In this document: piece by piece, positions 17,113-26,520 of the stretch
Position numbering within the stretch: the first letter of the stretch is position 1
How the letters are laid out: each line of letters starts with the position of its first letter
NCBI RefSeq assembly: GCF_040801785.1
Contig: NZ_CP161805.1
Coordinates: forward strand, 2,604,001 to 2,668,000
Direction: 5' to 3'
DNA: 64,000 nt
DNA from: Sulfitobacter sp. LCG007
GTDB taxonomy: Bacteria > Pseudomonadota > Alphaproteobacteria > Rhodobacterales > Rhodobacteraceae
Notes under the pieces: generated by a model
What the model was told of the DNA's origin: nothing
Seen by the model: the letters and a program-made list of their open reading frames with translations, nothing else
Database searches by the model: none
Program-made: the position numbers and the translations under genes

Positions 17113-17138
17113 AAAAGCCGCCTTCTGGCGGCTTTTTT
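17113..17138 (+). terminator. Rho-independent terminator after tRNA-Gly
   Basis: AAAAGCCGCC - TTCT - GGCGGC followed by six T residues forms a textbook terminator for the tRNA transcript. The A-run at the other end gives some activity for minus-strand transcripts, including hemF. Confidence 0.93.
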
Positions 17139-17221
17139 CCATTTCGGGTCGTCCCTTCAGGGTCGCAGTCGCGCCAGACGCAAGCGCGCCGGGCGCACCC
17201 CCGTCCCGCGTCAGAGGCCGG

Positions 17222-18115
17222 TCAGATCCATTTCGCGAGGGGCGGCAGGCTCATCAGGACTGCGTTCGCGTCATGTCCCGTCTCGAGGCCGAATTTCGTT
17301 CCCCTGTCATAGACCAGGTTGTATTCGGCATAGAGCCCGCGGTGGACCAGCTGCGCATCCTTGTCCGCCGCATCCCACGCCTGCCCGCGGCGCTTTTCGA
17401 CCAGCGGAGCAAAGGCCGGCAGGAACGCCCTGCCGATATCTCGGATCAGCGCGAAATCCTGCGCGCAGTCCCCGGTGCAGTGATCGTCGAGAAATATGCC
17501 CCCGACACCACGCGCCCGTCCGCGATGGGGGATGTAGAAATACTCGTCCGCCCATGCCTTGAGGCGCGGGTAGTATCCTTCCCCGTGCGGATCAAGATGC
17601 GCCTTCTGGGTCGCATGGAAATGCGCCGTGTCCTCTTCGTACTCGATGCAGGGGTTCAGGTCCGAGCCGCCGCCGAACCACCAGGCCTGCGGTGTCCAGA
17701 ACATGCGGGTGTTCATATGCACCGCCGGGACATGCGGGTTCTGCATATGGGCCACGAGGCTGATGCCCGACGCCCAGAACCGCGGATCTTCCGCCATGCC
17801 GGGGATGCCCTTGCGCGCGGCCATGGCCGCCTGGGCCCGATCGCCCAATGTGCCGAAGACGGTGGATATGTTGACGCCGACCTTCTCGAACACGCGTCCG
17901 CCGCGCATGACGCTCATCAGTCCGCCGCCGGCATCCGAGCCGTCCTCGCTCTGTCGGCGGGTGTCGCTGACCTCGAAACGGCCTGCGGGCGCGTCGGCGA
18001 GCGGGCCTTGTGAATGGCTGTCCTCGAGGCCCTCGAAGGCCGCGACGATATCGTCCCGCAGGTTGCGGAACCATGCGGCGGCGCGCGCCCTCTCGTCTTC
18101 CAGCATGTCGTGCAT
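17222..18115 (-). CDS. hemF: Oxygen-dependent coproporphyrinogen III oxidase
   Basis: This 297-residue cytoplasmic enzyme of heme synthesis oxidatively decarboxylates two propionates of coproporphyrinogen III to give protoporphyrinogen IX, using O2. Signature stretches include WFGGGSDLNP (near residue 141), AHFHATQK, and GRARGVGGIFLDD. The C-terminal part has GLYAEYNLVYDRGTKFGLET, the second family signature. Length is standard. The start has GAGG nine bases ahead. It is the last gene of a possible minus-strand run with the SDR gene 73 bases upstream, and the terminator beyond its 3' end is the reverse face of the tRNA terminator. Confidence 0.97.
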   Translation of the reverse strand: MHDMLEDERARAAAWFRNLRDDIVAAFEGLEDSHSQGPLADAPAGRFEVSDTRRQSEDGSDAGGGLMSVMRGGRVFEKVGVNISTVFGTLGDRAQAAMAARKGIPGMAEDPRFWASGISLVAHMQNPHVPAVHMNTRMFWTPQAWWFGGGSDLNPCIEYEEDTAHFHATQKAHLDPHGEGYYPRLKAWADEYFYIPHRGRARGVGGIFLDDHCTGDCAQDFALIRDIGRAFLPAFAPLVEKRRGQAWDAADKDAQLVHRGLYAEYNLVYDRGTKFGLETGHDANAVLMSLPPLAKWI

Positions 18116-18188
18116 CGGGACCTCGCAGGGGTTTCGGGCTTTCTAGCCCGGATCCGGGATCAGCGCCAAGGCTGGCGTCGCGCAGCCC

Positions 18189-18992
18189 TCAGTGGGCGGG
18201 AGCGGCGACCACGTCGAGCAGCGAGCGTCCACCATCCAAGGTGATGACCTGCCCCGTCATGAAGCCGGAGCTTTCCGCGGCCAGGAACTGCACCGCCTCG
18301 CTCAGTTCCGAAGGGGCTGCAATCCGGCCAAGCGGAGTATGGTTGCGGATATCCTCGCGCCAGTCCGTATGGTCGGCCATCGTGGCCTTCAGCGAATGGC
18401 TCATGACCGACCCGAAGGCCACGGCGTTCACCCGGATGCGGTGCGGCGCGAGGACCAGCGCCATCGAGCGCGTCATCTGCTCGGTCGCGGCGGATGCCAT
18501 CGAATAGGCCATCAGTTCCGGGCGGGTATGATGCGAGGCGATGGAGGACAGGTTGATGATCGAGCCGACCTGGCCATCGGGCTGATCTTCTCCCTGCTTG
18601 ATCATGCGTCGCGCGACCTGCTGGGTGAGCTGCAGCGCCGTCATGACGTTCTGCTCCATCAGCGTCGAGACCGATATGTCCTCGACTTCCAGCGGATCGG
18701 TCGTCAGCATCTGCCGCGACGCGTTGACGAGGATGTCGATTTGCTCGAACTGGTCTATGGCCGCAGAGATCAGGTTGGCGATGGTCAGGCGCTGGCGCAG
18801 GTCGCCCGCGAAATGGGCGATGTTGTCCTCGGTCTTTGCCCGGTCGCTCCACTCGTCCGAGAGCTTGCGCTCGTCCATGTCCGCGCAGATGACATTCGCG
18901 CCGCGTTCGACGAAATGGCGCGCGATGGCAAGCCCGATGCCATTGGCCGCGCCGGTGACGATGGCCGTCTTGCCGCTGATCGAAAAGGACAT
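18189..18992 (-). CDS. SDR-family oxidoreductase
   Basis: This 267-residue Rossmann-fold dehydrogenase has the cofactor motif TGAANGIG (residues 14-21), with Asp near position 38 suggesting NAD rather than NADP. It also has the catalytic Ser in NLSSIASHH and YxxxK-type residues. In place of YxxxK the visible sequence is MAYSMASAA (about 160-168), with Tyr present but the Lys four positions later replaced by Ala. If the alignment is right, the catalytic Lys is missing, and the protein may bind rather than reduce its ligand. The end has the usual GQVITLDGG. It lies 18 bases after the methyltransferase gene. No specific substrate can be named. Confidence 0.8.
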   Translation of the reverse strand: MSFSISGKTAIVTGAANGIGLAIARHFVERGANVICADMDERKLSDEWSDRAKTEDNIAHFAGDLRQRLTIANLISAAIDQFEQIDILVNASRQMLTTDPLEVEDISVSTLMEQNVMTALQLTQQVARRMIKQGEDQPDGQVGSIINLSSIASHHTRPELMAYSMASAATEQMTRSMALVLAPHRIRVNAVAFGSVMSHSLKATMADHTDWREDIRNHTPLGRIAAPSELSEAVQFLAAESSGFMTGQVITLDGGRSLLDVVAAPAH

Positions 18993-19010
18993 TTGGCGCT
19001 CTCTGTGATT

Positions 19011-20009
19011 TCAGCCGCGCTTGCGCAGCGGGCGCGTGGCCTGCAGCAGCTTGTAGCGCGAATCCCCATCCGGTTCGGCCACCATGGCAAAATGCTCTCT
19101 CAAGGTCGACTCGTAAGGCAGGTGCCGGTTGGCGACCATCCAGAGCTGACCCTGCGGCGACAGCATCCGCGCGGCGGCGGCCACGAAGGCCTGCCCCAGC
19201 CTGGGGTCCGCAGCGCGTCCCACATGGAAGGGCGGGTTCATCACGACCGTGTCCATGCGTCCCGGGGCGTCCCAGCGGGTCGCGTCGGCCCAATGGAAGC
19301 GCGCGCGCGGGTCGGTCACGTTGCGACGGGCGCACTCGAGCGCCATGTGCCCCGCCTCGACCAGGTGCAGCGCCTCGACGCCCGTCCGGGTCAGGACATG
19401 GGCGGAAAGGAACCCCCATCCCGCCCCGAGATCGGCTACCTGCGCGCCCAGGCGATCCGGCAGCGCCTCGGCCAGCATGGCAGATCCGGGATCGATGGCA
19501 TCAGCCGAAAAGACGCCCGGCGCCGTCCAGAAACCGCCCTCGGTGCGCGCAGGTCCGGCAGCCCAGTCGCCGAGACGATCGGCAGCGCCGGGAGCGATCC
19601 AGAAGAGCTTGCCATGCGCCTTCGACACCGGACCGCCGATCGCCACGCGCTTGCGGATCTCGCGCATCAGGGCATCGGCGCCGTCGGTCTTCTGCCCGTC
19701 GATGACCACGGGTCCCTCGGTCAGCGAAAGCGCCTTCGCGATCAGGGCCCTCGCCTCCGGCTTGGCGCGCGGCAGGCACACGACCGCCGCGGCAAGGGAT
19801 CCTTCGGCGGCGGCTTCGGTCGCGCAGTCATAGCCGCGCCCGGCGTAATCGACGAAATCGGGTTTGAAGTCCTGCACGATCAGCGCCCGCTCGCGCGGCA
19901 GCCCGGCGAGTGCCGCGCCTGCGGGTGGCTGAAACACGGCGATCCGCCCCTGTTCAGGCCAAGCGAGACCGGCCCCGTCCAGAGCGAGCGGCAGGCGTGC
20001 GTCGATCAC
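19011..20009 (-). CDS. RsmC-like class I SAM-dependent methyltransferase
   Basis: The 332-residue protein has an incomplete N-terminal methyltransferase-like half and a catalytic C-terminal half, as in 16S rRNA m2G methyltransferase RsmC. SAM-binding motif I is VADLGAGWGFLSAHVL (about 191-206). The amino-methyl catalytic motif is MNPPFHVGR (about 257-265), typical of N2-guanine methylation. The start is GTG at 20009, four bases after the clpS stop, so coupling is likely. Ribosomal RNA modification is inferred; other nucleic-acid targets are possible. Confidence 0.82.
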   Translation of the reverse strand: MIDARLPLALDGAGLAWPEQGRIAVFQPPAGAALAGLPRERALIVQDFKPDFVDYAGRGYDCATEAAAEGSLAAAVVCLPRAKPEARALIAKALSLTEGPVVIDGQKTDGADALMREIRKRVAIGGPVSKAHGKLFWIAPGAADRLGDWAAGPARTEGGFWTAPGVFSADAIDPGSAMLAEALPDRLGAQVADLGAGWGFLSAHVLTRTGVEALHLVEAGHMALECARRNVTDPRARFHWADATRWDAPGRMDTVVMNPPFHVGRAADPRLGQAFVAAAARMLSPQGQLWMVANRHLPYESTLREHFAMVAEPDGDSRYKLLQATRPLRKRG

Positions 20010-20013
20010 GTGC

Positions 20014-20379
20014 CTATTCTTCTTTTTCCATCGTGCATTGAAGCGGATGCTGGTGTCGGCGGGCGAAATCCATCACCTGCGCGACCTTGGTCTCGGCGAT
20101 CTCGTGGCTGAAGACGCCGACCACGGCCAGACCCTGCTTGTGAACGGTCAGCATGATGTCGAAGGCCTGCGCATGGCTGAGGTGGAAGAACCGCTCGAGC
20201 ACATGGACGACGAATTCCATCGGCGTGAAGTCGTCGTTCAGCAGCAGCACCTTGTAAAGCGGCGGGCGCTTGGTCTTGGGCGCGGTCTTGGTGAGGATCG
20301 ACGTGTCACCGTCATCCCCGAAGCCATTCGCCATCATGTGCTCCTGAACGCGCATTGCGCTGACCGGTCCTTTCGCCAT
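20014..20379 (-). CDS. clpS: ATP-dependent Clp protease adaptor ClpS
   Basis: This small adaptor binds the N domain of ClpA and hands it N-end-rule substrates. The core is clear: [40 protein letters not shown], and [10 protein letters not shown]. These contain the Asn-Asp-Asp and Met that form the N-degron pocket. The chosen ATG gives 121 residues and has GAGGAG eight bases ahead. An alternative ATG at 20331 with AGGAG would remove 16 poorly conserved residues. A TATATA element at 20400-20405 on the minus strand could be the -10 box and would leave a very short leader. It is divergent from the HAD gene. Confidence 0.94.
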   Translation of the reverse strand: MAKGPVSAMRVQEHMMANGFGDDGDTSILTKTAPKTKRPPLYKVLLLNDDFTPMEFVVHVLERFFHLSHAQAFDIMLTVHKQGLAVVGVFSHEIAETKVAQVMDFARRHQHPLQCTMEKEE

Positions 20380-20440
20380 AACCGAGTCTCCTCGGCGTCT
20401 ATATAACCGGTGTGGAAATTTAGAAAAGGGGTGGATCGGA

Positions 20441-21139
20441 ATGCCGGACAGGATAACGACCGTCGGTTTCGATGCCGACGACACGCTTTGGCACAACGAG
20501 CGCTACTTTCAGCTCACGCAGCGGCGTCTGGCCGACCTGCTTGCCGAGTACACCGACAGCGAGACGCTCTCGGCTCGCCTGCTCGCCGCGGAACGGCGCA
20601 ATCTCGGACAATACGGGTTCGGCATCAAGGGCTTCACGCTCTCGATGATCGAGACGGCGATAGAGGTGACGGACCGGCGGGTATCGGTCGATGTGATCGC
20701 GGAACTCATGGAAGCGGGGCGCGAAATGCTGCGCCATCCGATCGATCTGCTTCCCCATGCGCGCGGAGCGGTGGAGGCCGCCAGGCGGACGCATCGCGTC
20801 CTGCTGATCACCAAGGGCGATCTGCTCGACCAGGAACGCAAGCTCGCTCAGTCCGGTCTCGGAGAGCTGTTCGACGGAGTCGAGATCGTTTCGGACAAGT
20901 CCGCCCGCGTCTATGCCGACATCTTCGCGCGGCGCGGCGACGGCGTGGAGCGCGGGATCATGGTCGGCAATTCGCTGCGCTCGGACGTGCTGCCGATGAT
21001 AGAGGCCGGCGGCTGGGGCGCCTTCGTGCCGCACGAACTGACTTGGCAGATCGAAAAGGCCGACGCGCCCGACCATCCACGCTACGCGCGGCTCGGCGAT
21101 CTCGCGGAGCTCGGAGGCGTGCTCGAGAGAATCGGCTGA
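20441..21139 (+). CDS. HAD-superfamily hydrolase
   Basis: This 232-residue protein has HAD motif I in [13 protein letters not shown] (Asp11 nucleophile and Asp13 at about these positions). The motif II Thr/Ser is in VLLITKGD, motif III Lys in the [11 protein letters not shown] stretch, and motif IV in [13 protein letters not shown] helical cap domain lies between motifs I and II. It is a likely soluble phosphatase. No substrate is indicated by sequence or by the divergent clpS neighbour. The ribosome site is weak (GGATCGGA). Confidence 0.87.
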   Translation: MPDRITTVGFDADDTLWHNERYFQLTQRRLADLLAEYTDSETLSARLLAAERRNLGQYGFGIKGFTLSMIETAIEVTDRRVSVDVIAELMEAGREMLRHPIDLLPHARGAVEAARRTHRVLLITKGDLLDQERKLAQSGLGELFDGVEIVSDKSARVYADIFARRGDGVERGIMVGNSLRSDVLPMIEAGGWGAFVPHELTWQIEKADAPDHPRYARLGDLAELGGVLERIG

Positions 21140-21439
21140 CATCCGCCAGTCGCTCGCTGACCGTGAAACAGGCGATGAATGTGGCCCTGCCGCAACGGAA
21201 CAGAACTCTTTTTCGGCCGGCCGGATCAACCCCGAAACAGGGGAATCGCCGTTTTTGCCGCAGGCAGTTGTAGGTGCGACGGTCCCATACCCATAGATGT
21301 GGCGGCGACGCTTCAGCATGTTCTCGCAAAGGCAGCAAAACACGCGCTTTATCGGCCTGAATGCCCGTGCTAGGTTAACTGCAAATCAATCGCCAGTCGA
21401 AATAATCGGCGGCGGAGGCAGAACGAGGCAGATCACGAA
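21140..21439. other. Intergenic region between HAD and carboxypeptidase genes
   Basis: This 300-base stretch shows no credible gene. A small hairpin, CCCCGAAACAGGGG (21225-21238), followed by a T-run about eight bases later could be a weak terminator for the HAD gene. The rest, more AT-rich near 21370-21410, should hold the promoter of the carboxypeptidase gene, but no clear box pair was found. Confidence 0.4.
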
Positions 21440-22987
21440 ATGAAGGTGCGACGCGTGCAGTCGGCCCGTACCGGGCTATTTGTCTTTGCAGCATTCTGGA
21501 TGCTTGTGGTGGTCCCGCTCAGTGCCTGGGCCGCTCCATATGCCGCATATGTGGTGGATGCCCGGACAGGCGAGGTCCTGCATTCGCAGAACGCCGATAC
21601 CCGGCTTCATCCCGCCTCCCTCACGAAGATGATGACGCTCTACATTGCCTTCGAGGCGATCGAGCATGGCGAGATCTCGATCGACCAGAAGGTGACGATT
21701 TCGAAAAATGCCGCTGCGGAACCCCCTTCCAAGCTGGGCCTGCGCTCGGGACAGCAGATCGCCCTGCGGTACCTGATCCGCGCCGCCGCCGTGAAGTCGG
21801 CCAACGATGCCGCGACCGCCATCGGCGAGGCTATAGAGGGCTCGGAAGCAGCATTCGCGCGGCGCATGAACCGCACGGCGAAAGCGCTCGGCATGACGCG
21901 CACGACCTTCAAGAACGCCAACGGTCTGACCGAGGACGGGCATCTGTCCACGGCGCATGACATGACGATCCTGGGACGTCATATCCTCTACGACTACCCG
22001 CAGTACTATAACCTCTTCTCGCGCCAGACCGCCGACGCGGGTATAAAGCAGGTGCCGAACACGAACCGCCGGCTTCTCGCCGCCTACAAGGGCGCGGACG
22101 GGATCAAGACCGGCTATACCCGCGCCGCGGGTTTCAATCTTGTGGCCTCTGCGGAACGCGGCAACGAACGCATCATCGCGACCGTATTCGGCGGCACCTC
22201 GACCGCCGCACGCAATGCGAAGGTCGCCGAGCTTCTCGATCTCGGCTTCAAGAACGCGCCGACCCGGGTCGCGATGCGCAAGCCTTCTCTGCCGGACTAT
22301 TCGGGTATCAGCGACGTCGCGACCGCCTCTGGCATGACGCTCGAGGGTCAGGGCAAGACCATCCGCCTTGCCGGTGCGGTCACGTCGAGCAAGCGACCCC
22401 AGCTTCGCCCGCAGGCCGGCCAGCCGATGATGGTCGCGTCCGCCGCGGGCGTGCTGCCGGGCAACGCGCAGCCGCTGGGAATCGACGGCGTCGCGGCACC
22501 GGGCTCGACCGTCCGGCTGCCGCAGCCCCAGCAAGCGGCCAGCGCCGTCAGGTCCGACGACATCGCCAATGCGCTTGCCGCGGCGCAGATCGCCACCGTG
22601 GCAGAGACCGTCGGCACGCAGGGCGTTTCCGCAATGGGCTTCGCCTCGGCGCGACCCGAGCTTCGGCCCGAGGATCTGAACGGTGTTGTGGCGCAGGTTC
22701 TGCAGCCTGAGGAACCCGAGGTCGTGACCCGGATCTCGACGTCAGGCGGCCGCCAGTGGGGGGTCAACGTCGGCAGCTACCCAAGCCGGTATGCCGCCGA
22801 AAAGGCGCTTCTGACGACGGCGCTGGCCGAGATGGCGACGCTTGACGGCTCGCTGCGCAAGGTCGTCAAGCGCAAGGCGGGATACGACGCCAATTTCCTC
22901 GGCATGACGCGCGAGACGGCGGACCTTGCCTGCCGGCGGCTCGCCGCGCGCAACGTCACCTGCCTGATGGTCGGTCCGGCATCCTGA
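21440..22987 (+). CDS. D-alanyl-D-alanine carboxypeptidase with C-terminal SPOR domain
   Basis: This 515-residue periplasmic penicillin-binding protein of the PBP5/6 group trims the terminal D-Ala from peptidoglycan stems. The signal peptide spans about residues 10-32 (SAWA-AP). The three active-site motifs are Ser60-Leu-Thr-Lys63, Ser120-Ala-Asn122, and Lys223-Thr-Gly225. A Pro/Ala/Gln-rich linker (about 300-430) leads to a SPOR domain at about 437-513 (QWGVNVGSYPSRYAAEKAL), which binds denuded septal glycan. The fusion points to a role at the division site. The SPOR domain replaces the amphipathic membrane anchor of E. coli PBP5. The gene stands alone. Confidence 0.94.
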   Translation: MKVRRVQSARTGLFVFAAFWMLVVVPLSAWAAPYAAYVVDARTGEVLHSQNADTRLHPASLTKMMTLYIAFEAIEHGEISIDQKVTISKNAAAEPPSKLGLRSGQQIALRYLIRAAAVKSANDAATAIGEAIEGSEAAFARRMNRTAKALGMTRTTFKNANGLTEDGHLSTAHDMTILGRHILYDYPQYYNLFSRQTADAGIKQVPNTNRRLLAAYKGADGIKTGYTRAAGFNLVASAERGNERIIATVFGGTSTAARNAKVAELLDLGFKNAPTRVAMRKPSLPDYSGISDVATASGMTLEGQGKTIRLAGAVTSSKRPQLRPQAGQPMMVASAAGVLPGNAQPLGIDGVAAPGSTVRLPQPQQAASAVRSDDIANALAAAQIATVAETVGTQGVSAMGFASARPELRPEDLNGVVAQVLQPEEPEVVTRISTSGGRQWGVNVGSYPSRYAAEKALLTTALAEMATLDGSLRKVVKRKAGYDANFLGMTRETADLACRRLAARNVTCLMVGPAS

Positions 22988-23078
22988 TCGGCGTCCCGGC
23001 CCGCGGCCGCTCGGAACGGTTTGCGCCCCTTTTGAGCGAACCGGCCCGGCTCATCGGCGCCTTCATGCGCGGATGCAG

Positions 23079-23092
23079 TTGATTTGAGTCAA
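23079..23092. promoter_or_regulatory. FNR-type (FnrL) binding site
   Basis: TTGATTTGAGTCAA fits the FNR/FnrL consensus TTGAT-N4-ATCAA with one mismatch (G for A). It is placed 81-94 bases upstream of the universal stress protein start, a sensible activator position. Low-oxygen induction of the stress gene is inferred. Confidence 0.65.
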
Positions 23093-23172
23093 TGATTGAC
23101 GGCCTGCGTCGCTGCTAGAAGGATCGGGGCTGCCGGAGCATCCGCATGCCCCTATCCTCGAAGGAGGTTCGC

Positions 23173-24006
23173 ATGAGTTTCAAATCCATCCTCACCATCG
23201 TCAGCGACAAAGTCGACAATGCCCCCTCCCTCGAGCAGGCGATCTCGCTCGCGCAGGCGCTCGACGCGCATCTCGAGGTGCTCTGCGTCGGCATAGATCA
23301 CGCGATCGCCTCCTACTACGAGGTCGGCGTGGGGGCCGCCATGCTTCAGGCCTCGCTGGAACAGGCGCAGGCCAAGGGCGCGCAGATCCGCGAGGAGGTC
23401 GAAGCGCGGCTGGGCAGATCCGGCGTTCGCTGCAACACGTTGGCGGGTGTCATCACCAGCCCGGACGCCGGACAGCATGTCGCCAATGCCGCGCGCTACA
23501 GCGATCTCGCGGTAACCTCCCTGCCCTATGGCGAGGGCAGCGCGCCGGACGATGTCTCGATCGTCGAGCAGCTGCTCTTCGACGCCGCCTGCCCCACGCT
23601 CTGCGTCCCGCGCGACATGGCGCTCAGGCTGCCCGAAACCGTCGTCCTCGCCTGGAACCACAGCGCCCAGGCGTTGCGGGCCGCCCGCGTCGCGCTGCCC
23701 TTCCTGCAAAACGCGAAGACGGTCCATATCGCGGTTATCGATCCGCCCGCCCAGGGACCCGAGGGCACCGATCCCGGCGGTCAGCTCGCGGTGCTGTTGT
23801 CGCGCCACGGCGTCAGCTGCGAGATCAGCGTGATGGCCAAGAGCGGCAGCGTCGGGGGCCTGCTGAACCGCTTCGCCAGGGAAAAGATGGCCGACATGAT
23901 CGTCATGGGCGCCTATGGGCATTCCCGCTTCCGCGAGGCCCTGCTGGGCGGCACGACGCGCACCATGCTCGAGGAAGCCAACCTGCCCGTCCTCATGGCG
24001 CATTGA
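23173..24006 (+). CDS. Tandem universal stress protein (UspA family)
   Basis: The 277-residue protein consists of two Usp folds. The first (about 1-145) starts SFKSILTIVSDK and is degenerate. The second (about 155-277) ends with the ATP-binding signature DMIVMGAYGHSRFREALLGG followed by TRTMLEEANLPVLMAH. The ATG at 23173 follows AAGGAGG at the right spacing, and nine codons of open frame upstream are not needed. A near-perfect FNR box lies upstream, so expression probably rises when oxygen falls. The protein is cytoplasmic; its exact role is unknown, as for most of the family. Confidence 0.93.
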   Translation: MSFKSILTIVSDKVDNAPSLEQAISLAQALDAHLEVLCVGIDHAIASYYEVGVGAAMLQASLEQAQAKGAQIREEVEARLGRSGVRCNTLAGVITSPDAGQHVANAARYSDLAVTSLPYGEGSAPDDVSIVEQLLFDAACPTLCVPRDMALRLPETVVLAWNHSAQALRAARVALPFLQNAKTVHIAVIDPPAQGPEGTDPGGQLAVLLSRHGVSCEISVMAKSGSVGGLLNRFAREKMADMIVMGAYGHSRFREALLGGTTRTMLEEANLPVLMAH

Positions 24007-24016
24007 GGCCGCAGGT

Positions 24017-24032
24017 GGCGGCATGCGCCGCC
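24017..24032. terminator. Hairpin between convergent usp and hutU genes
   Basis: GGCGGC - ATGC - GCCGCC forms a GC-only hairpin in the 49-base gap between two convergent stops. It has no T-run on either side, so factor-independent termination is uncertain. Confidence 0.35.
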
Positions 24033-24055
24033 GGCACGATGAGAGGCGTGGAGAG

Positions 24056-25723
24056 CTAGAGAATGCCTGGCAGATTGAGGCCGTTCTCGCGCGCGCAGTC
24101 CAGGGCGATATCGTAGCCCGCATCGGCATGTCGCATCACGCCGCTGGCCGGGTCGTTCCAGAGGACACGGGCAATCCGGCGGTCCGCATCCGCCGTCCCG
24201 TCGCAGCAGATGACGACCCCGGAATGCTGCGAGAATCCCATCCCGACTCCGCCCCCGTGATGTATGGAAACCCAGGTCGCGCCGGAGGCGGTGTTGAGAA
24301 GCGCATTCAGCAGCGGCCAGTCCGAAACCGCGTCCGACCCGTCGCGCATCGACTCCGTCTCGCGGTTCGGACTTGCAACCGATCCCGAATCCAGGTGATC
24401 GCGTCCGATCACCACCGGCGCCTTGAGCTCTCCTGTGCGCACCATTTCGTTGAAGGCGAGTCCCAGCCGGTGCCGGTCGCCCAGGCCCACCCAGCAGATC
24501 CGCGCCGGCAGTCCCTGGAAGGCGATACGCTCGGCGGCCATGTCGAGCCAGTTGTGCAGATGGGCATTGCCCGGCGTCAGCTCCTTCACCTTGGCGTCGG
24601 TGCGCGCGATATCCTCCGGATCGCCCGAAAGCGCCGCCCAGCGGAAAGGCCCCACCCCCCGGCAGAAGAGCGGACGCACATAGGCCGGCACGAAACCCGG
24701 GAAGGCGAAGGCCTCCTCCAACCCCTCGTCAAAGGCGACCTGTCGGATGTTGTTGCCGTAATCCACCGTCGGCACGCCGGCCTTGTGGAAATCCACCATC
24801 GCGGCCACCTGCACCTTCATCGAGGCCCGCGCCGCCTCTGCCACGCCCTTGGGGTCCTGAACCCGCGAGGCCTTCCAGCGCTCCATCGTCCAGCCCTGAG
24901 GCAGGTAGCCGTTGACCGGGTCATGCGCCGACGTCTGGTCGGTCACGAGATCCGGACGGACACCGCGCGCGTAAAGCTCGGGAAAGACGTCCGCGGCATT
25001 GCCCAGAAGCCCGACAGACCTGGCCTCGCCTGCCCTGGTCCAGCGCGAGATCATCTCCAGCGCCTCCTCCAGCGTCGCGGCCTTTTCGTCGAGGTATCGC
25101 GTGCGCAGGCGGAACTCGATGCTTTCGGGGTTGCACTCGACGGCGAGGCAGCAGGCACCGGCCATCACCGCCGCCAGCGGCTGCGCGCCGCCCATGCCCC
25201 CAAGCCCGCCGGTCAGGATCCAGCGTCCCGTGAGGTCGCCGCCGTAGTGCTGGCGGCCGGCCTCGACGAAAGTCTCGTAGGTGCCCTGCACGATCCCCTG
25301 GGAACCGATGTAGATCCAGGATCCGGCCGTCATCTGGCCGTACATCATCAGGCCCTTCTGGTCGAGTTCACTGAAATGGTCCCAGTTGGCCCAGTGCGGC
25401 ACGAGGTTCGAGTTCGCGATCAGCACCCGGGGCGCATCCCGATGCGTGCGAAAGACCCCCACGGGCTTTCCCGACTGGACGAGCAGCGTCTCGTCCTCCT
25501 CCAGCGCCTCGAGCGCGGCGACGATGGCATCGAAGCTCTTCCAGTCGCGCGCAGCGCGACCGATGCCGCCATAGACCACAAGCTCCCTAGGGTTTTCGGC
25601 CACGTCCGGATGAAGGTTGTTCATCAGCATCCTGAGCGGCGCCTCGGTCAGCCAGCTCTTGGCGGTGAGCCGGGTGCCCGTCGCGGGTTTCACGATCCGG
25701 TCTGCGTATCTCGAAAGCGTCAT
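24056..25723 (-). CDS. hutU: Urocanate hydratase
   Basis: This 555-residue NAD-dependent enzyme is the second step of histidine breakdown, converting urocanate to 4-imidazolone-5-propionate. Family blocks include [43 protein letters not shown] (the dinucleotide-binding glycine loop), [12 protein letters not shown], and the active-site cysteine in [16 protein letters not shown]. The start at 25723 overlaps the hutG stop as ATGA. An in-frame opening beyond it runs antisense-like through hutG and is ignored. It is the last gene of the hut operon. Confidence 0.97.
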   Translation of the reverse strand: MTLSRYADRIVKPATGTRLTAKSWLTEAPLRMLMNNLHPDVAENPRELVVYGGIGRAARDWKSFDAIVAALEALEEDETLLVQSGKPVGVFRTHRDAPRVLIANSNLVPHWANWDHFSELDQKGLMMYGQMTAGSWIYIGSQGIVQGTYETFVEAGRQHYGGDLTGRWILTGGLGGMGGAQPLAAVMAGACCLAVECNPESIEFRLRTRYLDEKAATLEEALEMISRWTRAGEARSVGLLGNAADVFPELYARGVRPDLVTDQTSAHDPVNGYLPQGWTMERWKASRVQDPKGVAEAARASMKVQVAAMVDFHKAGVPTVDYGNNIRQVAFDEGLEEAFAFPGFVPAYVRPLFCRGVGPFRWAALSGDPEDIARTDAKVKELTPGNAHLHNWLDMAAERIAFQGLPARICWVGLGDRHRLGLAFNEMVRTGELKAPVVIGRDHLDSGSVASPNRETESMRDGSDAVSDWPLLNALLNTASGATWVSIHHGGGVGMGFSQHSGVVICCDGTADADRRIARVLWNDPASGVMRHADAGYDIALDCARENGLNLPGIL

Positions 25724-26520
25724 GGAGCGCCTTTCAGTGTGGGTGCCAGGGCGGCAATGTCGATCAGGATGTCCTTGAGCAGCGTGCGCAGCCGCTCGGC
25801 GCGCTCGGCACGGAAGGTCCAGGGCGGCGCCTCGTCCATATAGGCGCGCTGCGCGATCTCCATCTGGATCGTGTGCCAGCCTTCGTGCGGCCGGCCGTAG
25901 TTCCGGGTGGTCCAACCGCCCTTGAAGCGTCCGTTCAGGACGCTTGAGCAGGATGACGTCCCGGCCCGCCGCGCGACCGCCTCTTCCAGCGCGACAGCGC
26001 AACTCGTCCCTGAATTGGTCCCGATGTTCAGGTCCGGCAGCACTCCCTCGAAAAGGAAGGGAATCTCGCCGCGGATCGAATGGCAATCGTACAGGATTGC
26101 AACGCCGTTCGACCGGCGAACCCGCGCCATCTCGGCTTCGAGCGCGCGGTGGTAGGGCCAGAAATACGCTTCCAGACGATGGGCCGTGTCAGCGGCCGTG
26201 GGATGTCCTCCATCCGTCCAGATCGGCCGGCCGTCGAAATCCGTCTCCGGCACCAGATCCGTCGTGTTCATGCCGGGGTAGAGCGAGGTCTGCTCGGGAC
26301 TGCGGTTGCAGTCGATGACATAGCGGTGCACCGGGGTGCGCACCGTCGTGACGCCGTCAAGCAGACCGGCGTAGAGGTCGTGAATGTGCCAGTCCGTGTC
26401 GGCGAGCCTCAGACCGTTGTCGTTCAGCCGGTGCCGGACATCGTCGGGCAGGAATGTCCCCGTATGCGGCAGGCCGAGGACCAGCGGCCCGTCGCCGCGA
26501 TGGACCTCGATCCCGGTCAC
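25720..26520 (-). CDS. hutG: N-formylglutamate deformylase (N-formylglutamate amidohydrolase)
   Basis: This 266-residue zinc hydrolase splits N-formylglutamate into glutamate and formate, the last step of the five-step hut route. [14 protein letters not shown] near the start, [17 protein letters not shown], and [14 protein letters not shown] are conserved and supply metal ligands and carboxylate-binding Arg residues. The start is GTG at 26520, overlapping the hutH stop as GTGA. The frame stays open upstream inside hutH. Together with hutF it shows that this organism uses the formylglutamate branch rather than direct formiminoglutamate hydrolysis. Confidence 0.95.
   Translation of the reverse strand: MTGIEVHRGDGPLVLGLPHTGTFLPDDVRHRLNDNGLRLADTDWHIHDLYAGLLDGVTTVRTPVHRYVIDCNRSPEQTSLYPGMNTTDLVPETDFDGRPIWTDGGHPTAADTAHRLEAYFWPYHRALEAEMARVRRSNGVAILYDCHSIRGEIPFLFEGVLPDLNIGTNSGTSCAVALEEAVARRAGTSSCSSVLNGRFKGGWTTRNYGRPHEGWHTIQMEIAQRAYMDEAPPWTFRAERAERLRTLLKDILIDIAALAPTLKGAP

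Noticed and set aside
21225..21251. Terminator after the HAD gene
   Set aside because: The four-base-pair CCCC/GGGG hairpin is separated from the T-run and is weak, so it is noted only in the intergenic entry.
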